Shown: positions 26,501 through 38,877 of the stretch, piece by piece
Numbering within the stretch: the first letter of the stretch is position 1
Layout of the letters: the number at the start of each line of letters is the position of its first letter
Assembly: GCA_015178975.1 (NCBI GenBank)
Contig: WHVD01000038.1
Coordinates: 248,001-312,000, forward strand
Source of the DNA: Hysterangium stoloniferum
Lineage: Eukaryota > Basidiomycota > Agaricomycetes > Hysterangiales > Hysterangiaceae
Reading direction: 5' to 3'
DNA length: 64,000 nucleotides
Program-made: the position numbers and the translations under genes
Notes under the pieces: model-generated
What the model was told of the DNA's origin: nothing
The model's database searches: none
What the model saw: only the letters and a program-made list of their open reading frames with translations

Positions 26501-29500
26501 TTGGTTTCTCAGGAGCTAATCCTGAAGGGCAGAGTAGCGGCTGCTACAGCGATTGCAACATTGATCAACGCCTGGCCAACTGAGGTAAGTACACTTTCAG
26601 TTGTTGTCGTGATCTTCTTACTGATCGATGGTAAGCAACAGAGGCAAGAAGCTATGTTTGGAGGCTTGCTACAACATTATATAGTTTCAGCCAGTATGCT
26701 CCAACGCCTATTGACTGCAACAATTGTAGAGGAATGGGCTCGAGAAGCAGAAAAAGGCTCTTCAGATCCTCCACCTTTGGCATCTTTCAGTCCCTTTGCC
26801 GATAACCTAGGTCAGACGATGCTAACGTTTCTTGACGGACCCACTCCCGAATTCTATCATGAAATGGCTTTAAGCTTGACTAGGCTACTCCAAGATTGCA
26901 CCTCACTTCTTACAGGCTTTTTTAGTGAATGCAAAGTGGCTGTCAACAAAATCCCCAGCTTAGGCAAAACTATTGATATTACTGGTCGAGGAGAAGATCC
27001 GGACGCTTTTACTTTGGAGAAGGCGCGTATGGCCGTTGGAGCATACTTTCAGATCCTAAAGTCTTCCTTGGGTCGGACAAAGAAGAAGGAGGTAGCCACG
27101 TTGGAAGATCGACGCAAACTCGTAGTAGCAGCGATTACTCAGTATGAAACGACAAAAACACGACACGACACTCGAGTCTCTGCGGCGTTTGCTGCAGCCG
27201 TCGTTGCCCTTCGTATCCAAATGCCCAAATTAACACCCGTCATCAAGAGTCTGACTGCGGGTGTGAGGGTGAGTGGTAAAACCTGTTTTGGATCCATATT
27301 TCTTACTTTCCGCCAGTCCGAGGACAATATTGACCTACAGCTACGTTCAGCGAAAGCAGTCGCAGCCATTGTGGATGTATGTTCGCGACTCGGAACGACA
27401 CCGCCGCTCCAGAAGATTGTCAAAAATCTTTGCGCATTCCTATGTCAAGACACAGAGTTCACACCAACTTTCTCTTCCAGTCCTACAGAAGGCATCTTGT
27501 CATTCAAGCAGGAAAGTGTCAGCTCTCCACATCGCGCAGTAAAGGACAAGGACAGTTCACCACCATCCGAAGAGGTCATCAAGGCGCGATTGACTCGTAG
27601 GGGGGCACATCTTGCTTTCGTGGAACTTTCGGCGAGGTTTGGACCAAGTTTGTTCGAAATTCTTCCAGCTGTATGGGAGTGTATGTGTGGGTCATTAATC
27701 GTGACTTATCAACATGGTCTGTCCGATTTACACTTCAGTTGTCGAAATTTGTTGATATTAGATATTAGATGTACCAGACAATGCCGATGACGAGATGCAG
27801 GGTCAAACTCAAAAAGGTCAGGACGTGATTGATAATCTCGTTATCCTGGACGCAATAACACCTACTTTCCACGAGCAACTCTGGCCTCGTTTGTATGACC
27901 TTTTCCCGCACTTGGTGCTTGCTTTACGTAGCCGTTTTGCCGTTGTCAGACAATTGGCTGCACAAGCCTTTGGCACTATTTGTGACGTTTCAACATCCCA
28001 AGCAATGCGATATGTCATAGATCATGTTATTGGGCTCATGGGTGACCCGGTGTCACTGACCAATCGACAAGGCGCCATAGAATTGATTTATCGTAAGGAT
28101 TATTTGACTATATTTCACCTCTACTGACACCACGGTAGACATCGTTCGAAAGCTTGACTTGAAAGCTTTACCATACGTCATTTTCATGGTTGTGCCTGTT
28201 CTAGGAAGAATGAGCGACCAAAACGACGACATTCGTGCTACTGCTACTAATACATTCGCCTCTTTGGTGAAGATGGTACCTCTAGAAGTGAGTACCATCT
28301 TTCGTATTTTTCCTGTTCTTTGCTAACGGAATGTAGGCTGGATTGCCTGATCCGCCAGGTTTCCCCGAGGAGTTACTCCAGAAACGTGTTTCAGAGCGCG
28401 AATTCCTTACTCAGTTACTAGATGGGTCCAAAGTTGAACATTACCATATACCCGTACCTATCACCATCGAGTTGCGGAAATACCAACAAGAAGGCGTTAA
28501 TTGGCTGGCTTTCTTGGCCAAATACCAGCTGCACGGTATTCTCTGTGATGGTAAGTTAATATTATTGTATTTTACTATCTTCCTGGATTAACGTTGGGTG
28601 GTCAAAGATATGGGACTTGGGAAGACATTACAATCTATCTGTATTCTCGCGGGCAAGCATCATGAGCGTATGTTGAAGTTCAAGGCAACCGAGTCACCCG
28701 ATTCTGTCCATCTGCCATCCATTGTCATATGCCCGCCAACCCTTACCGGCCACTGGTCCCATGAAATCACGAAATACACGACAAACTTGAAGCCCATCAC
28801 GTACGTTGGACCCGTGAAGGAGCGTGCGAAACTATTATCTACACTTGACAAGTATGATGTCGTTATTACGTCGTATGAAGTTGTGCGAAACGATGTTGCT
28901 AATCTCGCACATCTTAATTGGCACTACTGCATTTTGGATGAAGGCCATGTCATTAAAAACGCGAAGACAAAACTTACGAAAGCTGTAAAGACCTTGCGAG
29001 CCCAGCACAGACTGGTACTCTCTGGAACGCCCATTCAAAATAATGTCCTAGAACTCTGGAGCTTGTTTGATTTCCTGATGCCCGGGTTTTTGGGCTCAGA
29101 AACTTCGTTCTATGAAAGGTTTGGAAAACCTATCTTATCCACAAGAGACGGCAAAGCCTCCGCGAAGAATAACGAAGCTGGTATGCCCTTTATATTATCT
29201 GTGCTGGATTCCTGTTGACAAAAGCAAACCTCAACAGCTGCCTTAGCGTTGGAAGCTTTACACAAGCAAGTACTGCCATTCCTTTTACGGCGATTAAAAG
29301 AAGATGTTCTCGACGATTTGCCGCCCAAAATCATCCAAGACTATTATTGTGAACTCTCTGATTTACAAAAGCGACTATATGACGACTTTGCACAATCTAA
29401 GGCGAATAACATTGCCTCAGACGCGGTAAAGACAGGTGAATCAGCTGGCCAGCAACATGTTTTCCAATCATTACAATACCTGCGCAAGTTATGCAACCAT

Positions 29501-30458
29501 CCGGCTCTTGTCCTGAAAGATAATCTATCCGCCATCGATGATATTCTTCAGACGGTCCAAGGTAAAGGTGAAAAGAGTAGTTTGCATGACCTTCAACATG
29601 CGCCAAAGTTACAAGCGTTGCGGTGCGTATCTTTGCTGCAGATGCAGAAATATGACGGCTTAAAATTTGTTGTAAAGGCAACTCCTACTAGATTGTGGCA
29701 TCGGATCTTCCACTAATGCAGACCTTACCAAAGGAGATCTGGAAGAAGATCCTGTTTCAGGTGTCAACACCTTCTCTCAGCATCGAGTCCTTATCTTTTG
29801 CCAGCTAAAGCAAATGCTCGATATCATTGAAATGGACCTTTTCAAAAAACACATGCCATCAGTGACGTACATGCGGCTTGATGGTGGCACAGATCCCGGG
29901 AAACGGCATGCTATAGTACAGACTTTCAATGGGGACCCCAGTATCGATGTACTTCTCTTGACGACACACGTAGGTGGTCTAGGCTTGACGTTGACCGGCG
30001 CGGATACTGTCATCTTTGTTGAGCATGATTGGAATCCCATGAAAGATCTTCAGGCCATGGATCGTGCACATCGTCTCGGACAGAAGAAGGTTGTCAATGT
30101 CTATCGGTTGATTACTAAAGGAACCTTAGAAGAGAAGATCATGGGGTATGTGGACACACCCTATATGGTTGGTGGGTGAATACTAACGTCCGTTACTAGT
30201 CTGCAGCGTTTTAAATTGAACATCGCAAGTTCCATCATTACCCAGCAAAATTCAGGTCTAGCCTCGATGGATACTGATCTCGTTCTCGATCTGTTCCGCC
30301 GTACTACTGAAACTCATGATGCAACCACGGCATTGAAGAAGGATTCGACTGGACCAGTGAGCCAGAAGAATGTTCTTGACGGACTGGAAGAATTACCGGC
30401 CGAAGACGAATACGACGGCCTTGAGCTTTCGAATTTCATTGGTTCGCTCGGACGATGA
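23508..30458 (+). CDS. MOT1: TBP-removing Swi2/Snf2 ATPase Mot1 (BTAF1)
   Basis: Mot1 strips TATA-binding protein from DNA using ATP. The N-terminus is spliced: ATG TCT TCC AG joins at 23578 to give MSSRLDRLLVLLDTGS, matching the family start. HEAT repeats follow (ILPYLHSKSFDTRTAASTAL; SPSWEVRHGAAMGLRDIIKS; DHDDDVRAVAASCLLPVASQ; AVVRQLAAQAFGTICDVSTS). The C-terminal ATPase has motif I DMGLGKTLQSICILAG, the DEGH box (HYCILDEGHVIKNAK) that marks Mot1 instead of DEAH, motif III SGTPIQNNVLELWSLFDFL, and helicase-C motifs LTGADTVIFVEHDWNPMKDL and AMDRAHRLGQKKVVNVYRL. It ends GLELSNFIGSLGR at TGA. About 1,900 aa over roughly 15 exons, a typical length. The exact small introns between 25,000 and 26,140 are uncertain. 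Confidence 0.96.
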
Positions 30459-30637
30459 GGCCATTATACCCTTTGTTGTTATATTCTTTCTTTTCCATTT
30501 CTTTATATCTTTCCATATTCTTTATTCTGCATTCAATTAGAGGCTGTAGTAGAAGACGATTCTGTTCTTTCAGAGGTAGCATCGATCCATCATTCATAAG
30601 TACATTACACAAGACTACTTACAGTATATACAGTATC

Positions 30638-31459
30638 CTAAAACACATCAAACAGTTTCCCACGCCTGTCCATCCAAGCTTTGTGTCCAGGGACACCCCT
30701 ACGCCAAAGACGTGGTATTATGAATGCACCAAGAACTGCAATAACACCCACTATTGAACCCACCACTGTGCCTGCTAGAGCGCCGGCGGAAAGGGTCGAA
30801 CTTCCCTTTAAGAAGCTGGAGTCGATGCAAGAAGTATTGGAGCCAGTGGTAACGAAGAACTTGGCGGATCCTACTGGCAACTGCATCGGGTACTCTGGAC
30901 GTGCTATAACGATGTACCACCCTTCGGGCACAGAAACAGCCGTCCAATTAAAAGTCCCCGACGACATGGCGGTGTGATTCGAAATGATCTCCTGGATCGA
31001 TAACGAAGCTAACGCTGGCGGAGTGTCGCTGGACGATGAATTAGATGGTGCGCTCTGGGTCACATTGATGTTCGTGACGACAAGTTGCATGCCCTCATGT
31101 GAATCTGTAGCATTAAGCGAAATGGGCTGCCAACTGAGCATCATCGGTGTGCATGTCGTCGCATTGGACAGCTGCACAAAGGTCATAGGAGGGGCTGCGA
31201 TGGAAGAATTGGAAGGTGCTGTCGTTGGTTGTGCAGAGGGAGATGATATCGATGTAGGAGGTGGCGAAGTGCTGGGGACAAGTATACTACTTTGCATGAC
31301 AGATGGCGCAGCTGCAACGGTAGACGTAGGGGATGCACCACTGGTCGACCCTTCTCCTTGTGAGCTGCCTGTCCCATGGCCGCCAGTATCTTTACTACCC
31401 CTCGACAATACGAATTGCACAAGGAGGAAGGTGAAGCATAATGTGTGGTGAATTACCAT
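30638..31459 (-). CDS. Secreted Ser/Thr-rich single-pass membrane protein (hypothetical)
   Basis: The single-exon frame from the ATG at 31457-31459 gives 273 aa. It has an N-terminal signal peptide (MVIHHTLCFTFLLVQFVLS), a Ser/Thr/Pro/Ala-rich extracellular region with many N-x-S/T sequons, and a compact domain with TTCTPMMLSWQPI and SVPEGWYIVIARPEY. A later isolated Cys (NTSCIDSSF) could pair with the first. One transmembrane helix follows (AGALAGTVVGSIVGVIAVLG), then a short basic tail WRRGVPGHKAWMDRRGK. The plan resembles Mid2/Wsc-like wall sensors and a common basidiomycete hypothetical family. No function is assigned. An in-frame Met 24 codons upstream would spoil the signal peptide, so the second Met is preferred. 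It converges with MOT1. Confidence 0.8.
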   Translation of the reverse strand: MVIHHTLCFTFLLVQFVLSRGSKDTGGHGTGSSQGEGSTSGASPTSTVAAAPSVMQSSILVPSTSPPPTSISSPSAQPTTAPSNSSIAAPPMTFVQLSNATTCTPMMLSWQPISLNATDSHEGMQLVVTNINVTQSAPSNSSSSDTPPALASLSIQEIISNHTAMSSGTFNWTAVSVPEGWYIVIARPEYPMQLPVGSAKFFVTTGSNTSCIDSSFLKGSSTLSAGALAGTVVGSIVGVIAVLGAFIIPRLWRRGVPGHKAWMDRRGKLFDVF

Positions 31460-31884
31460 CGGTGAGCAGAGAAAATGACCATTCACGTGTGTGGGGTTGT
31501 AGCAGCCTAATCCAGCAGCTTCTGGTATCAATTACTCGACACAGGGTGGGAAATGCGCAAGGGACGCCGAGTAGGCGAAATTCCATAATGCACGATATCC
31601 CACGTTAAAAATGGCAGAATTAGCCAGAGATAATAGCCAACAGCGTATAAGCCCTTGATGCAAAACCCATGGCCTAGCTATGAAGACATGTTGTAGCCAT
31701 GTGTTCGAGTCCCATATCCAATAGTTCCCAAGGTATTGCGATATAGTCACGGTCACGTCTGTCACCCAAATCAATACTGTGATTTTCAAGCCTTTATTTT
31801 ATTTTAATTAGTATAAAACATGTAGTACATACAATCTCACATGTTTCTCAAGCAGACTTGTCATAGACCATCTTCCTTCTACTA
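31460..31884. other. Intergenic region between the membrane-protein gene and the RsfS-like gene
   Basis: 425 bp containing the promoter of the membrane-protein gene and the 3' UTR of the RsfS-like gene. A string reading gtgttcgagtccc (about 31,707) looks like a tRNA T-loop but no cloverleaf forms around it. Nothing else seen. Confidence 0.5.
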
Positions 31885-32656
31885 TCAGGGTATTATTGGA
31901 ATATTTGGATCTGGAAACCACTTTTGTCTTGCTTCCCGACTGAGAACATGTACCGCGAAGTCTCCAACATCCAGCAGTGCCCAACCGTCAGTTGAATTGT
32001 ATCGCCGGTTCGGGGGCAGAACCAGTTTAGGATCTCGCAAAGCTTGTACTTTTAACTGCGAGGTGGAATTGAACTGTCACCAAGCGTGTCGTAGCAGCTT
32101 TCTGACAGACGTACCACTGTTCGAATACCTTTGACAACATTATTTATCGAGCCTTTCATCTCTGTCCCTTCTTTGACCTTGTTTACCGGTAAGCATGGCG
32201 GGCGAGCAGAACGAGAAACTGTAAACACACTTGAGCCATCACAAACCAGCTCCATATGCCGTTACCAGGCATCGCTATGCCGTCCCCAGCATCTGTTCCA
32301 CCGCGTTTCCGTCGAACACCTCTTGAACGTAGCACTGGTAAGGGAGGTGCGGGCAACGGTTGTACTGGTCGTGTGACAGTCAACGCCGACGTTTCCAGAA
32401 ATGGGGACACGCATAGTGCTGAGTGTAATTCGCGCAAATGGTCAGGAACGTCCCTGGGAAGCGGTGGGACTTGAGAAGTTGTTTGGAGCGATGGTGTGCG
32501 CCGCTGTTTGAGACGGGCCTCGAGGGGAAAGTCGTCAGGGTCATCAGGAGTCACAAACCATGGTATTTTCTGGGAAGATAATCGAGAAGACGAAACAAAG
32601 CAACGAGAGTGGCCCCGAGAGGTGCAAAGAGCAATGCGTGTAGTGCTGGAAAGCAT
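31885..32656 (-). CDS. RsfS/Iojap-family mitochondrial protein (ribosomal silencing factor type)
   Basis: RsfS proteins bind uL14 on the large ribosomal subunit; in mitochondria they help subunit assembly. The N-terminus looks like a mitochondrial presequence (MLSSTTRIALCTSRGHSRCF), followed by KIPWFVTPDDPDD and LPRDVPDHLRELHSALCVSP. The core reads GGTDAGDG, GIWSWFVMAQV, VKEGTEMKGSINNVVKGIRT, then after an intron LRDPKLVLPPNRRYNSTDGW and ALLDVGDFAVHVLSREARQK. It ends FPDPNIPIIP at TGA (31885-31887). WALLDVGDFAVHVLS is the RsfS signature. The protein stands alone, without the second domain found in yeast Atp25. Two or three introns, between about 32060 and 32240. An upstream Met (32710) would add 18 residues, but the 32656 Met gives a better targeting sequence. 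Confidence 0.85.
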
Positions 32657-32846
32657 GGACGCGAACGGGGAGTGTAACGCGCGTCGCGGAGGCAAACCTC
32701 CAGCGTACAAGTTTCCCCATATAAACGTGCTAGTACAGTAATCTTCGAAGACAGCAGTCTTGTTGCTTCTTCATTATTACCCTCGACTGTTGTCGCTTAC
32801 TTATCCGAGGAAATTGCGACTAAGTTATTGGAAAGCGTTTACAAGC

Positions 32847-33703
32847 ATGTCGCGAGCATCCATCGTTGTGTGCACGACATCCTTTCTCATCGGCGAGTCG
32901 TCTCACTATGACTTTCCGACTTGCATTGATTATTGCATATAACAGGCACTCTCGCAACACATTGGATAGCTGATAGTCTTACATTATGGAAATCACCTCT
33001 CACAGACTCCCATCTCTTTACTTCTGCCGCGTATTATTCAATTCTAGCAAAAGCTCCGTTTGGCATGGGGGTGGCCATTGGTGCAGTTGCTTTCACAGGT
33101 TCTGCTACAACCCTCTGGAGTCTATGGGATGGACGCGCCGGGAATCTCATGTTTGATGGTGCAAGTTTTTGTGAGCAATACCATTGTCATATTACACGCT
33201 TTATTTCTTAATGCTACCCATCCTGTCAAGTTCTATATGGAATCGCTCTTTGTGCCTATATTTTCACTGTTATTCCCAGTATGTTTTTTCTGCACATCTC
33301 TCATACCTCCCCCTCATATTGCTTCACGTTAGACCTCACAGAACACTTCACCAGTCCCTTGGCCCTTTCCGCCACATCCACTTTCCCCACCGACCTGAGA
33401 ACTCCGACTCTCGATCTCGCCTCGTCTAATCTAGTATGCAGCGTCGCCCTAACTGGCGTTCTCGTCCTTCAAGCCGGCCGCTGGTGGGCTGAAGGCGAAG
33501 ATGATACGGCAATGGCTGTCACCGCGAGCAGTCTGCACCCCCGGACTCGCCGCCGCCGATCTGGTACACCGACCGCTGAAGTTGATGCGCCGCCTCCTAA
33601 TCCCCGCGTAAATAGCAAGCGTCGAGATGGCTCGATACGACGAAAACGTCTCGGTTCCACTTCGTCCGGAAGCACCGCTAACAGAAGAATAATCCCGTCA
33701 TGA
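32847..33703 (+). CDS. SHR3: ER membrane chaperone for amino-acid permeases, Shr3 family
   Basis: Shr3 is an ER-resident four-pass protein that helps amino-acid permeases fold and leave the ER. Spliced reading: MSRASIVVCTTSFLIG, then TLATHWIADSLTLWKSPLTD, YYSILAKAPFGMGVAIGAVA, WSLWDGRAGNLMFDGASF, LYGIALCAYIFTVIP, LRTPTLDLASSNLVCSVALT and GVLVLQAGRWWAEGED. The tail is basic and ends at TGA 33701-33703; it is rich in Arg/Ser, as expected for the cytosolic COPII-interacting end. Introns: 32893-32945, about 33169-33229, and about 33279-33332. The first intron has a GC donor (gcgagt...aacag), since no GT site keeps the frame. It is divergent from the RsfS-like gene, 190 bp apart. Confidence 0.88.
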
Positions 33704-33895
33704 ATCCATTGCATACTTCGTTTCTATCATTACGATATTTTAGCAATTTGTATTTCATAGGAGGTTCAATCAAAAATATTTATTCTCTAATAAGCTTGCT
33801 TCCTAGCACGCTAACTGAATCTAAGTGCCCCAAGAAAACTGAATCTCCAATTGCCGGCACTGCCAACACAATCTTGTCTAGAGAGAATCAAAGTT

Positions 33896-34854
33896 TCAAA
33901 GCTGAAGTCTATTTGCCTTCAAGGATGATGCCGGATTTCTGATGTCGATCTCGGCCCATCTGCCAAAACAATCAATAGTCAGGATCCATAGCTTGTGAGC
34001 GAGACGATATAACCCTCATCGAGAACTCACGGTTTGAAGACCATAGGTAGCTTATCGTGTTGCAATTCTGGAAACTCCTTTTCAATTGTGGCGATCAGGA
34101 GGTCATAAACGACCTAAGGGAGAAAACAAGTCAGCTTTCGGTTTAAAAGTTGGATGCATTTACGAACGCCATAGCCAGCCGCATTGAGATGCAAACCGTC
34201 GTCCATGAATTTCTCCAACTGCTTCTCTTGTCTGTCGGCGGCGTCATATAAAGCTGTCCACGTATCTAAAACCGGGACGCCTTCCTTTGTACCTATCTCT
34301 TTCACAGCCTCTGCATAGGCTTTCGTGACATCAAACTTGCGGTCAAGCTCCAGGGGTGGACTACGGGAAGCCAGGTCTGCGGACCGTTGATATGTATTGA
34401 CAGGTGGTGGGGTAAACAAAATAATACGTGTCTTTGGAGAGTAGTGCGGTGACTCGGGAGACTTGATGATCTGAACAAGTTGGGAAAGATTGGCAGAGAA
34501 CTTGGATAGTGGTACGTGCTGCCGTGAAGGCGGAACGCAGGCATCATTCGCGCCAAACCAGATAGTAAGCAATGCAATTGCAGGGACATTAGGCTGCTCT
34601 GTTTTTGCGATAATCTAAAACATAGGCCCTTGGCAGATCAGACTTTTGCTTGGTCATTGTAAAGAAATCGGACTCGCCTGTTTAAACACGGGGAGCCCCC
34701 ATTCCGTATTATAGCCTGACAGACCCCGATTGATTACATCTAATTTGCGTGCATAAACGTATGCCAGGCGTTGTGCAAATCCTTCCGGCTGCCAACCACC
34801 TTGTGTTATGGAATCTCCGAACAGCACGATGGTATCTAACACGTTTGCGGCCAT
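33896..34854 (-). CDS. SGNH/GDSL esterase, isoamyl acetate-hydrolysing type (Iah1-like)
   Basis: A serine esterase of the SGNH fold. It starts MAANVLDTIVLFGDSITQGG, where the Ser of GDS is the nucleophile (block I). GLSGYNTEW follows (block II Gly), then TIWFGANDACVP (block III Asn) and MDDGLHLNAAGYG with the Asp-X-X-His pair of block V. The C-terminal exon reads MVFKPWAEIDIRNPASSL and ends NRLQL at TGA (33896-33898). About 250 aa over four exons, close to yeast Iah1 in length and motif spacing. The natural substrate is not shown by the sequence; the Iah1-like label is by family. It converges with SHR3. Confidence 0.9.
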
Positions 34855-35349
34855 ATCAAACAGCGCTCTTGAAGACAAGAAAAGAGGTCTTCCGTAGGTC
34901 GCCGATGTCTATCTCGGTAACAACACCGCGTCAAGAATGTTATTCGAAGGCATATCAATTTGTAACAACAGATCTATTTTGCAAGCACTCAGTTTATCTC
35001 AAGGAACACACGGTTTGGTCACAATATATACGAGGGCTTGAGATACTATAATATATTTATCTCTCTATACAACCTCAATATTATTTAATTTTTTGTTTTT
35101 CAATCTATATAGAATAGAACATGAAATTGTAGGAAATGGACTGCAGGCGTTGATTCTGTGAATTTTAATTCCAGTTGCACACCAAACTTCATTTCCCCAG
35201 GAAAAAACCCCTTCACGGGATAATCCATCTAAACACAGGGACTTCACTGGTAAAATGTTCCTCATAGAGGTATTCAATGGTATGAAACTTTCCGGGTTTG
35301 TTGACTTGCTGGTAATGGTAACATAAGGCAAACAAGAAGTGGTTGAACT
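34855..35349. other. Intergenic region, esterase 5' side to SEN34 3' side
   Basis: 495 bp of AT-rich DNA with the esterase promoter and SEN34 3' UTR. No other feature seen. Confidence 0.5.
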
Positions 35350-36418
35350 TCATCCGAACCCAGACCATTCAAGAGATAAGTAAGTAACTTTTCCCGTTTC
35401 TTCGTCCCATCCACAGAGAAGGTGTGATTTCTTCGTTGCGGTGACCAAACGCCCGTGGGCAACTATCTCCATTGGTCGAATTTCAGCAGAATGTGAAGGT
35501 AGTACCGAAGCAACAAAGTGCGAATGATATCGGAGGGGGTCACCTTGACGGGAAGGTAAGCATAAGGTGAAGAAATAACGATCAAATATGCCGTACCTGG
35601 ATACACGAGGAATTCGCCACCGAATTTGATACCACTGCCCAAGAAATGACCCTTCTCCCACAGATCACGAAAGACATGATAGGAAGCACGTTCTTCAAGT
35701 GTGCTGGGAAATTGCCAAATTCCTGCCTGTTTGGCGGAATCCAAGGTGTCGTACCGACGTGGCTGATACCATGAATGCGATAAAGAAGTTGAGGGGATCT
35801 GAACCATATAACTCGACTGTGGTTGCAGCACCGGCCCCGGTGTAGGTCTGGAAATAACCAGATTCTCGTCGATGGTGTTTGCTGCGCCTTCTTCGCGCGC
35901 CTTGCGTTCCAGCCGCTCCTTGCGCTTTTGCAGAGCGTCTTCACTCATCCGGCCTTTACCTTGTCCATTTGTCATTTCTAAAGCCTGTCTTGCTGTCTCG
36001 CGTTGCTGCCATTGTTCTATTTGCTCGGCCACAACCTGCTTTCTTGACTCGTCCCATTCCCGAAGGTCGGATGCAGAAGGTTCCCTGGTAGCAGTGGCAT
36101 CATCGACCATCACAGCAATGCCTGAATGCGTGAGGGCCAAGAAATGGTTTGAGAGAGCATTGGCCTTACCATTTTCTACTAGAAGCACCACTTCCTCGGG
36201 CATCAACAATAGTGGCAACCCCAAGAAAAAATTCTGCTGTGATAGATGTGGCAACGTGCCCGATAATGTTCCACAGATTCTATGTTTTGAACGTAGTTCT
36301 GATGCATCTATGTCACTTTCCACTAAGTGGATTACAAGTTTCCAGAGTGGTCAATATTACCTTCGACTGTCCATACATACGCATGGCCGTTAGATATGTA
36401 TAGCGGAATTTTCGTCAT
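35350..36418 (-). CDS. SEN34: tRNA-splicing endonuclease subunit Sen34
   Basis: This is one of the two catalytic subunits of the tRNA intron endonuclease, cutting at the 3' splice site. Exon 1 (MTKIPLYISNGHAYVWTVE) splices to ESDIDASELRSKHRICGTLS, then GTLPHLSQQNFFLGLPLLLM and PEEVVLLVENGKA. The middle is a charged helical linker (RKERLERKAREEGAANTIDE). The nuclease domain carries FRDLWEKGHFLGSGIKFGGE, then FLVYPG joined across an intron to DPLRYHSHFVASV. The Tyr, the His in YHSHF and the Lys in ATKKSHLLC form the catalytic triad. Stop at 35350-35352 after EWSGFG. About 320 aa, three exons. All active-site residues are present. Confidence 0.95.
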
Positions 36419-36844
36419 GACTGTGCGATTTCGCACTCAGACTAAAGTCTGACCAGATCCCAGGAATACAAGGAGGAAGGCTTGCATACTTTATCGATGA
36501 TGCTAAGGTAAGACGTATTTCGTTTAACTTGTCAATGTTATTTACCGGCCGATGCATCGCTTCAAATTTTGTAGGGTCAGTATTAATATTCAATTTCGCT
36601 TTACTGCGTTCCAATGATGATCACTAATGGTAGATTCATGGGAATGTACTGAAGACGATATATACGCAGCTTCCTAGGATATTTTTAGACTTATATATTG
36701 AATACGGTATGACCTAGCAAGTCGAGATGCTAACTAGTTGGGTGTGACTGCCTGGTATAGTCGTCATGAAACACGTCTAAGAGCATGGCCATATCACAGT
36801 AAATGTGACATTTGACTTGGATGGTGAAGGGAATTGCACAGCCA
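36419..36844. other. Intergenic region, SEN34 5' side to EI24 3' side
   Basis: 426 bp between two minus-strand genes. AT-rich; no feature beyond the expected promoter and 3' UTR. Confidence 0.5.
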
Positions 36845-38363
36845 TCAATCCCACTTCCTAGCCGTCTTTCGCTTTGAATAGTAAGCACCTTCCTCTGCAC
36901 TAGCAGCCACATCTGGATCACCTAGTAAGTGCTGCCTTTGCATTGTACCCCGCACACCTGCTTGATTCCTTGACCTTGGCGGTGACGCAACGCTTAAACT
37001 GCGCACGACAAAGTTATCAATGGCGATGACCAGTGTGAAGACAGGGATGCGGATGGGGAAGAAAGGCGACGGGTAGACGGCGTGTCCACCATCCGGCTGA
37101 CGTGAGGGAGAAATAGGGGAATATGGGTCTTTGGGTACAGGTTGGGCATTTGTCGCTTTGATAATGTACTTATATCATAGAAATTAATTCGCATGGAAGA
37201 TGATTTTGAGGTTTGCTGAGAATAACCCACAAAAGGAAGAAGAAGAGCAAAAAGGGCTGCGCCACCTAAACTCGGCATGAACGCGCATAAGCTTGCTGAA
37301 GGTAGACCTACATTTAAGAAGCTTTAGTGAAAATCCTGCGTCGAAATAAGCGATATGTACCGAAAGCGAAATAATAAGCCCATCTTTCCTCTAAATAACG
37401 CACTCTTTGGGAAAGAGTCATGCCACGAGCTACCCACGTAAATCTAACAAAAGTTAGCTATACAGCAATACCCTTATAACCCTACACACTCGAAGCAGTA
37501 GTACCTATAAAACGTTAGTTTGAGGCTTCATAGTTAATCATATAGATGCAATGCTTACGCATTAATCCAACAAAGAAAAGCGAATCCAAAAAGCGGTCCT
37601 ACGAATGGGATGTAGGACAAAGTGGTTGTCAGTACTATGGACGTCACCACCATGGCCACACGATAGGCCGAGCTTGCCATAGCCGTGAGTATTCTGTGAG
37701 GGGCAGAGAATTCAGCTGATCTGATAGTATCAAGAAAAAATCCTTGACCCTGTGTAAGAGGACGGTGGGACAGTTGAACGTGGTCCATGTTGAAGAGAAT
37801 AACTGCGCTTTGCCACCACACCGGCCCATGTACCCTAATATACTATGCATGTAAATTGGACATAATAACGATAGCCACCTACGTTTAGATATAGTGAGGT
37901 GGCTACAAGGGGGAATACCCATAATACCCGGTAAAGCCAGCCGATATAAGGTTGTGACCGACTCCCGGTGGCGAGGGGGAGTAATATGTACTCAAAGACG
38001 TAGATACTGATCAGAGACAGGCCATTCAATGTGAATGATTTCAAAACTAGGTCGAATGAGTGGTTCAGAACTTTACATCACACGTGAAGTTATGATACAA
38101 ACCATGGGAGCGTATTTCTGCATCTCTGAAAGTTGCTCATCGTAGAATGGCTGTTAATACACCGTGATAACTCACGCGCTAATGGATTTTACTGTAAAGT
38201 CCCAACGGAAAGCATCCATGAGTCCGTGGAGGAGAAATCCCAAGTGCAGCCTCAGGGTCTCTGGTAGTGATATAAACGTTGGATACGACGACCTGCTTGT
38301 TGTATGAGACCGTAGATCGCCATTACGGATTTGATTTACAGATCTGGAGGCGTTATGGGACAT
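36845..38363 (-). CDS. EI24-family multi-pass membrane protein
   Basis: EI24 (PIG8; EtoposIde-induced 2.4) proteins are ER multi-pass proteins related to CysZ and linked to autophagy in animals; the fungal role is unclear. Spliced reading from MSHNASRSVNQIRN gives LPETLRLHLGFLLHGLMDAF, RWDFTVKSISADAEIRSH, then membrane segments LNGLSLISIYVFEYILLPLA, GWLYRVLWVFPLVATSLYLN, KRSYSLQHGPRS, AYRVAMVVTSIVLTTTLSYI, PFVGPLFGFAFLCWINA, YYCFE and VARGMTLSQRVRYLEERWAY. It continues YFAFGLPSASLCAFMPSLGG and ends RKTARKWD at TGA (36845-36847). About 330 aa in about nine exons. Several junctions were chosen by frame only, notably near 37,240 and 37,740. Confidence 0.82.
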
Positions 38364-38877
38364 AAGAGCGACCACCTGCCAAGCAAGTTGAATGGTCAAT
38401 TACGTAGGTTGCGCCAAGCCCTGGTCCCGGTTTAAGGACCACGACCCCATCAAAATTAACCAAAATGAATTCTCTTATAAAGAAATCGCTGCACTTATTA
38501 GAAGTTGATTTATATAGTTGAAATTCCGTAGTACACCTGAACATATTGTATGTTGAATTCAATTCTTGAAGCTCATAAGAATCATGAGCAAAGATGAATA
38601 TAATTTCCGTTTGACCTCTGTGTCTCTCGTAGGAGGCAAACGGATAGCGTAAGTACAAGACTACTTATATACGCCTCGAGAACAATAGCTATGTGACAAC
38701 ACAGGGTCAAGCCAAAATCAAAAGAACAATGGGGCGGCAAATTACCGGTGTAGCACCTTGTGCATGCTCGCACGGGCCTATATTCTAACATTGTACCATT
38801 TATATCATAAGGCCCGAGCGCTCCAAATATGCTCAGGAGTCAGAAGTCCAACATGCATTATTTTGGCTGGCGGGGAA

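Noticed and set aside
31640..31730. tRNA gene suggested by gttcgagtccc
   Set aside because: No matching acceptor, D or anticodon stems around the T-loop-like string.
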